The notes under the pieces were generated by a model, which ran no database searches, was not told the origin of the DNA, and saw nothing but the letters and a program-made list of their open reading frames with translations. A DNA stretch of 64,000 bases from Misgurnus anguillicaudatus. Taxonomy: Eukaryota; Chordata; Actinopteri; Cypriniformes; Cobitidae. Positions 22,906 to 34,450 of the stretch are shown in pieces. The translations under genes and the position numbers were made by a program. The DNA lies in contig NC_073340.2 in assembly GCF_027580225.2 (NCBI RefSeq), positions 32,004,501 to 32,068,500 of the forward strand. Reading direction: 5' to 3'. Positions within the stretch are counted from its first letter, which is position 1, and the number at the start of each line of letters is the position of its first letter.

Positions 22906-24961
22906 TACGTTTTGAACGCTTGTATATTTAAAACTAGGAAAACACCAAAATGCTTCATTGGGACTTTAAAGCGTTCATTTATTATGTCTACATTATTTCA
23001 TGTGCATAAAAGTTGGCTAAAGCAGGATTAATCGAGACGCATCAACCGTGATCTATAACAAATCAAACCAATCACAGTTCAAGCACCAGACCAATTACTA
23101 GCATACTTACTTCCTAAATTTAACAAATATTACCCAGATGTTGTTTTTCTGTTGTTGTATTTACTTAATTTGATTAAGTAAAACGTATTAGTTTTTTTTG
23201 TGTGCAAAAGGCGTGGCCTGCTGCACAGTAGGCGTGGCATAGTAAGCGAATGACGCGATCTTACTGTTAAAAATGTGTATCTTGTTTTAATGCCTATACT
23301 ATTTATTACAATAGCAGGTATTATACATCACATGGTAAAGTAAACTACACAGTACTCAGTAAATATGATCCATACTATTAAAACACATCGAGTAATCGAG
23401 TGTCTTTCACAAGTTGAACTATTTCAGTTAAACATGGTTTAAGTTTGTGTAAGTCAGACAGAAGCTCTCAGGACTCTAATGATTCATCCCTGCAGTTTCT
23501 GCTCTCTCCATTAAGTGTGTCATTAATGTGCTGTTTCATCTATAAATCAGCTCAAACTGCCTGAGTCCTAATGACACACCACTTCCGTGATAAAAACTAA
23601 AAACTAATGACAGCCTTAAGTTACCTGGTCTGAGAACAGTTGAGAAAAGAAGCAAGCACGCTGAAGCACCTCAGATGGCCTTGTTTATCAATATTTACTT
23701 ATCGTGCACATTATATCGTGGTGCTTTACTTGAGGGATGGAAATAAATGACCTAAGATAACAGGAGTGTAGTGCCACCTATGGGTAAGGTGTAGTTAATA
23801 AATACAGAATAATAAAAAAATGTGCCATGATTACATTTGAATAGTTTTCAGTGTTATAGCCTTGACAGTCTAAGCATTGCATGCAGTATACAGCAAAGCA
23901 TGCAGCATTTGAATGTCAAACAGACTAATTTTTGTATTGCACTCAGATATTATTTATTCAAAACTTAGTATGCATACATTATACAGCAAAACTGTTTTAA
24001 AAATAGCATGCAAATTAAAACGGCGTGAAAGTGGCAGGTGGAAGCAGTAAGGACAGTTGTTTAACTTTGGGCAAGTACTGTATGTGTGATGACATATGCC
24101 ACAGAGATCTTGATAATATATTTTATGTGATACTGTGTGCCAAGGACTTCACAGCGTGTGTCTGTGCATCATTGTGCTCGCCATGTGGTACGAAAAGGGG
24201 ATATAAAAAACTTTAGCTGAGCAGCAGTCTCTGTGAAAAAAAAGATGTTAGTATTGTTGTATGTGTGTTAGAGCTGTGAACTGAGAGAGGGGATATTTTT
24301 GATCTCTAAATGTCAGCACAGACCAAAAACAATGGCACTAGTTGTGTGTTCACTGGCGTATGTGTCAGGCCGAGTACAGTAAAACATGTTTAACCCTAGT
24401 CCTGTATGTGTGTAATGTCCTTTCTGTAAGCACAAACTTCATCTCTTTAGTATGGAGAGACAACCTCATGGAAACGAAGACATCAAATGGCCCAGCTGCA
24501 ACATAAATTACTGACACAGAAAACTCATTTTAGCAGCAGAGAGCACTGCATGCTTTACTGGTTCCAAATGAAGGGCTGTATGCCTCTCCAAACCCCGCTG
24601 TGGAGGGAATAGGCCTTCCCATCTATTTCCGGCAAGTTCTATTCAATGCGAAACACACACTGCTGTTTACTTTCAGTGATCGTACAGAATCAAAACAAGT
24701 TTAATATATCATCCGCTGTATCGATGTTTTTAGATACAGCTCTTAAGCAGTTTTATTCTGGTTCGTATTGACATCTTCTGACTTTTTAAGACATATAGAA
24801 AAATAATAAATACCTAAAGTATATTTATATTTACATTTTTCTTTACATCTCCCGTGGGTGTTGGTGAGTTGTGACCTAAACGTCCATTCTGGGTTGTGGT
24901 CATCATTGGGAAGATAACTAAAAAATGAAATTACATGTTAGCAGAATAATGAAAGATTATT

Positions 24962-25243
24962 AAAGGAAAACAACACAGTTTTTCAATATTTTACTATGTT
25001 CTTACCTCAACTTAGACAAATTAATACATCCTTTTTTTTCAATGCGTGCACTTAATCTTTGTACAGTGCGTTGTGAATGTGTTAGCATTTAGCCTAGCCC
25101 CATTCATTCCTTAGGATCCAAACAGGGATGAATTTAGAAGTCTCCAAACACTTCCATGTTTTCCCTATTTAAAAACTGTTACATGAGTAGTTACACGAGT
25201 AAGTATTGTGGCACAAAGAAAAAAAAACATGGCAATTTTTTAA
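24962..25243. repeat. Dispersed repeat, outer shell of a four-level nest (left part)
   Basis: The block CAATATTTTACTATGTTCTT, then ACCTCAACTTAGACAAATTA and AACACTTCCATGTTTTCCCT, recurs at 61950-62030 and, inverted, at 62890-63080. Its right part resumes at 27107 (GCTGATAAAAATGAGAACTA, TTGTATGGAGGAAGAGCA). Confidence 0.75.
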
Positions 25244-25956
25244 AGCAACACTATGTAGTTTACATGTAAAATTGACTTACGGCTCCCCCATGTGGTTGAA
25301 AAGTGCAACAGTGCTTGGTATCAGACACTCTTCTGCAGGCAGGGGGAGGAGCGGGGCTGTGTTTCCTACCCTCCACCTCGACTTTCAGAGTGTGCTTGTA
25401 GCAGCTAGGAGGCTGCTCAGGTTGCAGCAGCAGTAGAATTTGTCCAGTTAAGAGTTGTTCTATCATTGAAATAATTTTAGAGACATTATTTAAAGCGTAA
25501 CTAAACCCCTGGTCAGAACCTGACTCCACCCACTGGCAATATTTGAAAAATGCAAGAAATGTGGGCAGATCCCAACTGAGATAGAGGGGACGAACTAAGC
25601 TCGTACCTTGTGTGTGGTGAGATCGTAACAAGGGCGTGGTGAGCTTGAAACTGCTTACGTCACTAGTTATTTTTTGGACCCAACATCCAATAGGAAAATT
25701 CAACTGCAATAGCCACCGTTCAACCTGAAGAGGGCAGCACTCAGACGTTTTTATACCATATATTGTAGTATTGAAACACTTTATATCCAAATGTCAACAA
25801 ACTTACTTAAATCAATGAACAGCACTAATAAAGCATCATTCTTACAGACCATTAACCCTCTAGGCGCCACGGTCGACTTTTGTCGACAAGATGCGTCACT
25901 GAATGTAACTGCCGATTTTGTCACATAGGGTGTCAAATTTCGTTCACCCCCCCATT

Positions 25957-25970
25957 CCACTAGATGGCAG
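25957..25970 (+). promoter_or_regulatory. CTCF-core consensus match in the piggyBac element
   Basis: CCACTAGATGGCAG fits CCASYAGRKGGCRS at all 14 positions. Binding is not shown. Confidence 0.45.
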
Positions 25971-26130
25971 ACATGTCCTACTTTGTACCCGACTCAGACA
26001 AACATCATGCTTCTATACAAACTCTTAGAGCAAGAGCGCATTGAAGTGCGCAAAAGCATAGCTAGTGTGCAAGTGAGTCATTTTATCAGAGCGATAACCT
26101 CAGTGAGTTTTTTCAATACATGATCATATA

Positions 26131-26740
26131 ATGGCATCAAAAAAGCTTACCTGCAATGAAGTGTTGGGTCTTATATTCGCTGACAATGATTCTGAAGGGG
26201 AATATTTGCCTTCAGAAGATGCTGGTGATTCATTTAGTGACCACGATTCAGACGCGCCCCTGCTTTGCAATCATGCGGCTGCACAAAGTGAAAGTGTAGC
26301 TATACACCAAGCACATGATAAATCCTTTGCCCAATGTCAGTGGTGGGAATGTTACACGGGGTTGGAGAATTCATCGGGTTAGCAGGCGTGTTACAGGTGT
26401 GGGGAATGAGGCTGGAGGTAATATGCGCGTCCAGTCTTTTTACCGTGCAAGCAATGTAGAGCGAGCTGCGTCTTCCCGAGCGGGCCCTGGGAGTCTGTCG
26501 GGCGAGCGGCCGACTTCCAGTGCTCCGTCCCGTGAACCTCCTCACAATCACGGCGACAGTAATGGCAATAGTCCCAGCTGTGCAAATTCTCTCCATTCGG
26601 GGCGCATGCGAGGCAGATCTGGCCATGCGGCTCGTAGCAGGAGCAGAGGCGGTGTTATACACGGGGCAGAGGAGCCATTATGCATAACGTTAGTCTATCG
26701 GCGCGCAGATCAGTTTGTTTACTACTTACTATTTACCTGA
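26131..26740 (+). pseudogene. piggyBac transposase N-terminal remnant
   Basis: An ATG at 26131 opens 83 codons starting MASKKLTCNEVLGLIFADND and continuing with an acidic, Ser/Asp-rich stretch (SEDAGDSFSDHDSD). This is the usual N-terminal character of piggyBac-family transposases. It stops at 26380-26382. A second frame (26315-26740) continues with a Ser/Arg/Gly-rich segment and ends without the catalytic aspartates or the C-terminal cysteine-rich domain, which would need about 400 more residues. It is a non-functional internally deleted copy; the family call rests mainly on the TTAA duplication and termini. Confidence 0.65.
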
Positions 26741-27282
26741 GCATTCAGTATTGTGCAATATAGCATACAGAAGGTGAGGGACATTTTGGGGGAAAGAAGT
26801 GCTGCATTTTATCATTCAAACATGTGACTTTTCATGAAAATTCAAGATGGCTGCCACATATGACGTCATAATATGCAAATTTAATGGGACATTTTATTCC
26901 CCTCCATAAAGTGTGTCATCCTTAATATTTCTCTAATTTACAGAAAGTCTCTATCTCTTATCACGTTTAAGATATAGCCTTTTGAAAGTAACATGTCAAA
27001 ATTAAACGTTTTAGGAAAAAACCTCTGGCGCCTAAAGGGTTAACTATAAAAAGTTGGTTTAGGGTTTAGTTACTCTTTAAAGGTTGAAAAACTACATAGT
27101 GTTGCTTTAAGCTGATAAAAATGAGAACTATATTGTATGGAGGAAGAGCACTTAGTTTGCCGCACCTAGACCTTTAACTTCAAAGCGAGTGCAAAATGCT
27201 GCAATTTTTTGTTGATGATTTCAAAGAGCATTTAAACTTATTTGTATTTTGGCCAAAGTCAAATTATATGTTACCCGGTCTG

Positions 27283-27762
27283 CAGTGGCGGCTCGTGACT
27301 GCTCATCCAAGGGGCGCAAATTCAAAATAAGTGTTTGGAGTGTCGTGTGTATACTCGTGTTTTCGAAATATGTGTTTGTTGCATCTTATAAACCATGTGC
27401 ATCATGCGTCTTGTCAAAATAAGTGCCTGCTGCACACGCATCAAAACCATTTGTGATAAAAGAGACGCTCACGTTCACAAAATACACGCAACACATTCAC
27501 TTAACAGAAATTAACTTTTAGACTTAACTAAACTTTGATTACAGATGAGTTTATTCGAGTATCTGGCAAACGCGGGCGTCTCTTTTATCATAAACCCTTT
27601 AGGCGCGTCTGCAGCCGGTACTTATTTTGACGGGACATGTGATGCACACAGGATCACTCGTAGGACACATATTTTGAAATTACGAACCACACACGATGGG
27701 CTACATACATGTTGTGACAAACTTCGCATCGAGCGCCCTCAAAAAAAAAAAAGAAGTCACTG
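27283..27762. mobile_element. hAT-like non-autonomous element
   Basis: It starts CAGTGGCGGCTCGTGACTGC and ends GAAGTCACTG. The flanking octamers CCGGTCTG (27275-27282) and CAGGTCTG (27763-27770) match at seven of eight bases. The interior blocks TAAAAGAGACGCTC and AAAATAAGTG occur inverted within it and again at 57835-58294. Confidence 0.8.
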
Positions 27763-27885
27763 CAGGTCTGTAAAACAAACCAGCTTAAGTAATTATTTTG
27801 TGATTTACAAAATAAAGTGTTTTCTACATAAAATCATCCTACATAAAAGACTGTAAAGAACAGTCTTGACTGAGAAAATACATGT

Positions 27886-27995
27886 CTAAGATTAAAACCA
27901 ATGTTAAATCAATAACTGAAATCAAACTTTGATGCTTCTAATCTCAAAATTAGATTATGAGACTTCAGCCTGGATTTTACAGACAGGGTCGCAAT
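27886..27995. repeat. Short dispersed repeat (same as beside exon 46927), copy 1
   Basis: TTGAAATCAAACNTTGAT-type sequence followed by ATTAGATTATGAGACTTCAG and CCTGGATTTTACAGACAGGG is shared with 46790-46885 and 60655-60735. Confidence 0.75.
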
Positions 27996-29142
27996 TTATG
28001 ATAGAAGTAGGAAAACTCAGCAGGTAATATTGGTTATAGTTTAATTTTAAAGGTGAAGTTGATTCTGAATCCACTTTTTTGGCTGCAGTTAGTGTGTAAA
28101 ATGGCGTTTGAGCACCATCTGCAAAGTTACAACACTCAAAGTTCAATGCAACGAGAAATATTTGCTTTAACAGAAATCACCTCTAAAAAAGCCTCTTCCT
28201 GGGTTAGTGACATCACAAACCCCAAAATGTACATAAATACCACCCCCGGGAACATGCAGCAAAGGAGCTTTCGAAACAGTCAATCACAACACACTGGCAC
28301 AGCGCACCAATCTGAGCATATTAAGTATTTCTGAGGGAGGGGCTTTATAGACCCAGGAACTAAACCGCTGTTTTTATAAGGATGGAAAAGTGATGGCGAA
28401 CTAACGTAAATATATGAAAAATAATGTTTAAAAAAAACTAAAAGCATAAACGCGTTACAGTGTATCCCATAAACATAATCAAACCTTAGAAAACTCCAGA
28501 TTTTTTCTTTAAGAACAACTAAGATCCTTTAAGATCCGTCTTTGCTTATTTAAAAAAAAACATTTTGTGATTGGTCACCATTTGTGTTATGTAAAATCTG
28601 TGAATCGCTCCGACAAACTCAAGGCTAAAGATTAGCGTTAAGCCTCACTGCTGATGTAAATACATGGATTCAAATCTGCAATCTTTGTACTTCCAGCTTT
28701 GAGCGTTACAGAGATATTCAAGGTTATTTTCTATGGTGTACTTCAAATGACCACAGACAATAACTTTGACTCAACCTTCACTTCTTTCAGAACAAACAGG
28801 ACACGCAGGTTCCAGTAACTTACAATGGTTTTTGTTATGCATCATTAGCATCATAAGTTTACAGAGCCGAAAAATGTTTTACAGAGTCCAATGAGTTTGC
28901 TTTGCATAAATAATTTTAGTGGGTCTACTTTGTCACAGGATGTTTTCAGGATGTTAAATTGTAAATAGTTACATCACATCCCTCACATTTCTCTTCTTGC
29001 AGGATACCATGGTATTCTCCCATAGTGGAATGCAAACACAAGTAATATTTGAAGCATGAAGGTTACATATTTAAAAATGTTTATTGTTTAATTACAAAAA
29101 TATATGCTGATTTAAAGTACATTTTAGGTATGTATACTTTAA

Positions 29143-30020
29143 AGGAATATTCCATTTTCTTAAAAGAAAAATCCAGATAATTTACTCACTACCATGTCAT
29201 CCAAAATGTTGATGTCTTTCTTTGTTCAGTCAAGAAGAAATTATGTTTTTTGAGGAAAACATTGCAGGATTTTTCTCATTTTAATGGACTTTAATAGAGC
29301 CCAACATTTAATACTTAACTCAACACTTAACAATTTTTTTTTAATGGAGTTTCAAATGACTATAAACGATCCCAAACTAGGCATAATGGTCTTATCTAGG
29401 GAAACGATTGTCATTTTTGACAAGAAAAATAAAAATATGCTCTTTTAAACCACAACTTTTCGTCTAGGTCCGGTCCAGCGCAACCTACCGTAAATGCGTA
29501 GTGACGTAGGGATGGTCACGTGTTACATATATAAAACGCACATTTGCGGACCATTGTAAACAATAAACTGACACAAAGACATTAATTAGTATCAGTTGAC
29601 ATACAACAACATAGGAACACTGGGGCGGAGTTTCGCGTTCATCCTCTGTGACCTCTTGACGTGATGACATATTGCATGGGGTCACGCTGACGCATCACGA
29701 CTGGATCTAGACGAGAAGTTGTGGTTTAAAAGTGGATATTTTTTTCTTTTTCTTGTCAAAAATGACAATCGTTTTGCTAGATAAGACCCTTATGCCTCGT
29801 TTGGGATTGTTTATAGTCATTTGAAACTCCGTTGAAAAAACGGTTAAGTGAAGTATTAAATGTTGGGTTCTATTAAAGTCCATTAAAATGAGAAAAATCC
29901 TGCAATGTTTTCCTCAAAAAACTTTCTTCTCGACTGAACAAAGAAAGACATCAACATTTTGGATGACATGGTGGTGAGTAAATTATCTGGATTTTTCTTT
30001 TAAGAAAATGGAATATTCCT
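29143..30020. mobile_element. TTAA-flanked MITE with very long inverted repeats
   Basis: TTAA lies at 29139-29142 and 30021-30024. The left end AGGAATATTCCATTTTCTTA pairs with TAAGAAAATGGAATATTCCT at the right. Complementarity continues for roughly 330 bp per arm (for example GATGTCTTTCTTTGTTCAGT against CTGAACAAAGAAAGACATC), leaving about 200 bp of loop around 29490-29690. Confidence 0.92.
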
Positions 30021-31348
30021 TTAAGTTGTATGTGCATAACATTAAATATGCAATGTTGTCAATGCCACTTCATACCTTGCGACTTTAGGTGCTACTTGAC
30101 AAAGCCTTAGGCAAGCAACGTATTTTTTATAAATTTAAAACTACACGATAGCAATATTTCCTAAACTCTCTTTTAGCCGAGGGAGTTTTACATTTTTGTG
30201 GCAATGAAATGACCTCGCTGTGCAGTTTTATGAATAAAACCAACAAGTTAACTTACAAATGGTCTTATCATGCATTCATAAATGCTGATTAAATTTGCTT
30301 TCATATCATACCTTATCAACCCAGGTGTCTTTTTTGTGATCCTGACTCAAAATACTGATTCTTGGAGATATAACTGGGTCGTAATGTTTTATTTCATCCT
30401 TTTTATTTGCCAGCGTCCAGTGAGACCTACTGCAGCACAAATGTGTCATTGTGTTTTATAAATTAGCATTCATATATTCTGGCATTCAAAATAAGTAGGT
30501 GGCATATGATATGTAGGTCGGTTTAATATCTAACAAGATGTGAATGCGGTGTTCCAGAAGTGAGACAAACAAATACTGTACTTTGGTTGTTGTGAGTTCC
30601 AGTCAGAAGCGGAAAAGTGAAAAACCTAAGCTGATTAAATTGCTAATAACTCCCAAGAAAGCAACCTAATTGGAAATGTTTGTTCAAAACATTTTAATTA
30701 GAGAAAGACAGATGTTAATGAATGTAACGGAAACCATAAGTGAAAATATATGTAGTGTGTAAACCTGGCAACAGATGGCCGTGTTAATCCTTCCAAATCC
30801 TTACAGGGGCTTTCAAACTTTTTTTCAACTGAACCCCCTTGACCTAAATTATTTATTTAAAGTACCTCCTGGGATGTTGAGTAAATATTTTAATAATTTC
30901 ATAACACGCTTGCATGTTTAACTTTAAAAACATTTATTTTTAAAGGTTTTTATCAGTAGTATTTTGCTGGGATTTTTTTCTGGCTATTTTCTTCTAATGG
31001 TACACAATACACATCTGTCCGTTTTGCACCAGTTCTCAGTTTCATGGTATATTGTATTGTTGAAAAGTCCAGCTAAAACCACCCTAAGCTGGTTGGCTGG
31101 TTTTAGCTGGTCTCCCAGCCAGTTTCAGCTGGTTAAGATGGTGTTGCAGGCTAGTTTTAGCAGACACTTTTTTTAGCTGGTCTTAGCTCAGCTTGACCAG
31201 CCTTGCCAGGCTGAAAGGACCAGATTCCACTATTTTAAACCAGCTAAGACCAGCCAACCAGCTTGGCCAGGCTTTGTCAAGCTGGTTTAAGTGGGTGGGT
31301 CAGGTGATCTTCCATCCTGTGTCCAAACAGCCTGCTACACCATCTTAA

Positions 31349-31975
31349 CTCATTCCCCAGCATTTATTATTTTTTTAAAGTTGCCCACCAGCAATTTTTT
31401 TTTCACAAAAGTTTTACAAAATGCCTTTCAGGAAAATTTTCTCCTAAAATATCCCTGCTGAAAAAACTGAACCTTAGAACCAATACAATTCCCAATAAAA
31501 CCATTAGAATTTTCTGTAATGGTTTTATTGGGAATTGTATTGGTTCTAATGGAATATGGCCCAAAACCCACTACAGTGTAGTGGTTTTAATGGTAAAAAC
31601 TAATGGTTCCTATTGGTATTTTAATGGAAACCATTAGAATTTTCTGTAATGGTTTTATTGTTTTGTTTCAGCAGGGAAATAAGCATACAAACCCTCTGCT
31701 TTCAAACAACGAACATCTCGGTTTATAAACTCTTAAATCTGGGTATTTTTCTTCAAAAATGCTAAATTTTAGAGATCAATTTCAGAACAATTATCAAAAC
31801 ATAAACGTTGTGTAAAATTACTAAATAATGTTTTGCTTAAGTTTTTTTTTTTATAAATTATGTAAGAGCGGTATTACAGATTATTACCATAAAAACTCTT
31901 TAAAAATACCCTTTTTTTTTCAGGCAAATGTTTTATCTTAATTGACGAGATAATTCGTCAATGGTGGGGAATGAG
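31349..31975. mobile_element. TTAA-flanked piggyBac-like MITE, family A copy 2
   Basis: TTAA lies at 31345-31348 and 31976-31979. The end at 31349 (CTCATTCCCCAGC) and the end TTCGTCAATGGTGGGGAATGAG with its hairpin (TTGACGAGATAATTCGTCAA) are the family A termini, inverted relative to copies 1 and 3. It is interrupted at 31452-31677. The CTCF site is lost in this copy. Confidence 0.88.
31452..31677. mobile_element. Palindromic MITE, TCCCTGCTGAAA ends, nested in family A copy 2
   Basis: The ends TCCCTGCTGAAA and TTTCAGCAGGGA are inverse copies. AATA is duplicated at 31448-31451 and 31678-31681, and removing the insert with one AATA restores the sequence seen in copy 4 (…AAAATATATAAACATACAA). 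The interior is a palindrome built on AACCATTAGAATTTTCTGTA. Confidence 0.82.
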
Positions 31976-33824
31976 TTAACCAGGCTGGGAGATGAGCTAA
32001 AACCAGCAATTTTTGTGTTTTATTTAGATTTTTTATTTGAAAATTATTATATACATTTTATGATTTTATTGTGATTTTTCATCAACTTACAAACCACCCG
32101 GGGTTCGCTCACCACAGTTTTATTACATTGACAATTTTTCATTTATGAAATACATAACATCCAGGGACATAATAACCAAACCCTAGTAGAGAAAATATTT
32201 TATATAGTGGGGGGGATCTTTGGTTGCAGATGCATGACTTTGACTTCCTGATATAGAGTAATGTATGTTTACATGACCTCTCATGTTGTCAGGCTATCAA
32301 GCATATTTTAAGCATGATTTAAGACCGTAATGCACACCAAATGCATTCAGTGTAATAAATATGAATACGAATCTGATATATGTTTGAAAATTGTAATTTC
32401 AATATTCATTCGCGATATTAAGACGAATGTAACAGGGATGTGTACATAGTGGGAACAGCCTATATATATTCATCCTCCATATATTAATCAAGTTAGTGGT
32501 GCATTTGACATATACGAAAAAAACGTGGCTTAGTAATTCTGTACAGCCACATGTGCACATCCCCAGAAACTAAATCTTCATTCCACGTTTCCTTTCCCAT
32601 TTCTTGCTTTTTAATCCCTCTGTCACAAGAATGGCTGAATTGCAGTTAGTACGCTTCCCAACTCAAACAGATCCAGCTATTATTAAAAATGTATTTTTCT
32701 ATTTCGACCTCCGAAAGGGGAACGTGTCAGACGGGCACCGACAGATAAAACAACCTTCTTAAGGAAACACCCTGATAAACCCTGAGCTATTTCACAGGAC
32801 GTGGCTAACAGGCAGATTGTAACAACAAGAAAGGAGTTTTTTGGTGCGCTTCACATTGTAATCTTATTTAGTTGAAGGCACAGTGCATTACACTATGAAA
32901 AGCTTCGAGCGAGTTCTGCATACTAATCGGCTGCTATATTGATATCGTGCAGAAAAGCCCCAGGGATTATTGCGCTGACTTTAATAATAGCTATTGATTT
33001 CACCAAGATCTTCTTACATAAAAAATAATTCACCGTTTGACTGTGTGAGCAAAGTGTCTGAGCTCCTATTGGTTGCTGAGAATGAACACAAATGCCACAC
33101 GTTCATAGAAATAAAGAGAACTTCACATCAAAGAGTTCTCACATCTTCTCCGCAGATTCTCCAGGGGAACTTGAAGTCGCGACGGTAAAAACTCTCGCTT
33201 CTAAAAGCCCCTTAGCGTTGAGGAAATAATAATGAAGAGGATCCTATCTGCTGACGTATTTACGTTGCATTGAGGGCCTCCGAGCGCTCGCACCTACACA
33301 ATGGATGTTGCCTGTTCCAGGATCAGCCGCACAATTATTCAATTCCCACGACTGGCGTCGATGGCCTGGGCGCCGATCGTTTTCGATTTCTCCGTTGGAA
33401 CTCACACCAGTGCAAGGAGAGAGCACATTACCATATCAAAGGATTCAACCGCATGAAGTGATGAATTTAAAGCGTCTTTTGTTCTGGTAACGTTCCGGTG
33501 TGCGCTCGCACAGAGAGGGAAATGAGTATTTCCTTCACGTACGCACACATGCACGTACCCGCCTGAACTACTCGCACCTTTCCTCGGGCCTTTGATCTTT
33601 GTGGTGTTGATTAACGTTCCCAAAAGCCTTCAACTAGGCAACATTCTCAGACCAAAGGCATCTGTTACAAATACATAAAGCCATACAACATACACCCAAT
33701 TTGTCTCACGTGGGAAAATAAGAAAACATATCTGACACAATAATCAGTGCCAAAGGAAGACTGGTGTATAAAAGTGCCTATCATTAAATAGCATCAAATA
33801 AATCAGACTTTACAAATAAATCAG

Positions 33825-34332
33825 ACTTTCCCCGCCATTGACAAGTTATCTCATCAATTAAGAGAAAACAGTTGCCTAAAAAATGTTTTTATGAATACTT
33901 TTTATGTTAATCTACAATACTGTGATTATCCACTAGATGGCACTTACCCAATTTATGAAAAACCGAAGCCAAAACGTTATATATATATTTTACACTCTGT
34001 GTATGTTTTGATAATCGTTCTGAATCTGTTCTCGAACAAAATTCCTTCACAAAAATGCAATAAATTCAGCTTTTTGCTAAAAAAATATTTTTAAAGAAAT
34101 ATACTTATATTTAACAGTTTATAAGCAGAGAAAAAATATAGATAGAATGAAACGATTTTGTCCCGTTTTGTTAGTTTTTTTTTTGTTTGTTTGAAAGCAG
34201 AGGGTCTGTTCTTTCATTTAATATATTTGTATGTTATATATTTTTACAAGAAAAATTTCCTGGAAGGCATTTTGTGAAAATCACAAAAATGCTGGCGGGC
34301 ATCTTTTAAAAAAATGGCTGGCGGGGAAAGAG
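33825..34332. mobile_element. TTAA-type piggyBac-like MITE, family A copy 3
   Basis: The right end GCTGGCGGGGAAAGAG is followed by TTAA (34333-34336). The left end reads ACTTTCCCCGCCATTGACAAG, but the outermost bases and left TTAA are replaced by a small AAATAAATCAGACTT tandem duplication. It keeps an exact CTCF-core consensus at 33930-33943. Confidence 0.82.
33930..33943 (+). promoter_or_regulatory. CTCF-core consensus match in family A copy 3
   Basis: CCACTAGATGGCAC fits CCASYAGRKGGCRS at all 14 positions. It sits at the position shared with copies 1 and 4. Confidence 0.45.
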
Positions 34333-34450
34333 TTAATGCAATTACAATGTTTAGTTAATGCAAAAACTCAGGCTCAAACATTTTAACATAATAAAGGATA
34401 AAACATAACAGAAAGTATATAACATATACAGTATTTAATATATTATTGCG

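Larger units (their letters stand above)
20348..24190. repeat. Local tandem duplication, unit 2, inflated by insertions
   Basis: 20348-20440 matches 19441-19555; 22908-23005 matches about 20000-20098; 23937-24190 matches 20098-20335. Between these lie the TTAA MITE (20780-21143), the TA-flanked element with a hAT inside (21228-22905), and about 930 bp at 23006-23936 absent from unit 1. Confidence 0.85.
25856..27039 (+). mobile_element. piggyBac-type element, internally deleted, nest level 4
   Basis: TTAA lies at 25852-25855 and 27040-27043. The ends are CCCTCTAGGCGCCA and, at the right, CTGGCGCCTAAAGGG. A subterminal hairpin GTCGAC-TTTT-GTCGAC follows the left end. The copy at 45712 keeps the empty site (one TTAA), proving a clean TTAA duplication. 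Only the 5' part of a transposase remains (26131-26740); the DDD catalytic domain is absent. It carries an exact CTCF-core consensus at 25957. Confidence 0.92.
25494..27076. mobile_element. TTAA-flanked MITE, AGAGTAACTAAA ends, nest level 3
   Basis: TTAA lies at 25490-25493 and 27077-27080. The ends are AGCGTAACTAAACCCC and GGGTTTAGTTACTCT. The interior (GAAGAGGGCAGCACTCAGAC; GGACGAACTAAGCTCGTACC) matches the separate copy at 45712-46091 in reverse orientation. Without the piggyBac insert it is about 395 bp, close to the 380 bp of the other copy. Confidence 0.92.
25244..27106. mobile_element. TTAA-flanked MITE, AGCAACACTATGTAGTTT ends, nest level 2
   Basis: TTAA lies at 25240-25243 and 27107-27110. 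The left end AGCAACACTATGTAGTTT and right end AAACTACATAGTGTTGCT are perfect inverse copies over 18 bp. It inserted into the dispersed repeat, whose left and right parts join across a single TTAA, and was itself interrupted at 25494-27076. A related left end is at 39357. Confidence 0.9.
31065..32008. repeat. 'AGCTGGTTTTAGC' foldback repeat, interrupted by a family A element
   Basis: Many copies of AGCTGGTTTTAGCTGGTCT and its complement lie at 31065-31344. The repeat stops at CACCATC-TTAA (31348) and resumes at TTAA-CCAGGCTGGGAG (31976), ending with AGCTAAAACCAGC near 32008. The interrupted motif can be read whole, inverted, at 31132-31150 (TTAAGATGGTGTTGCAGG). Confidence 0.85.

Noticed and set aside
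25260..25790. 176-codon minus-strand open frame
   Set aside because: It runs across the boundary of two nested MITEs, and the same sequence at 45.7-46.1 kb is broken. A by-product of repeat sequence.
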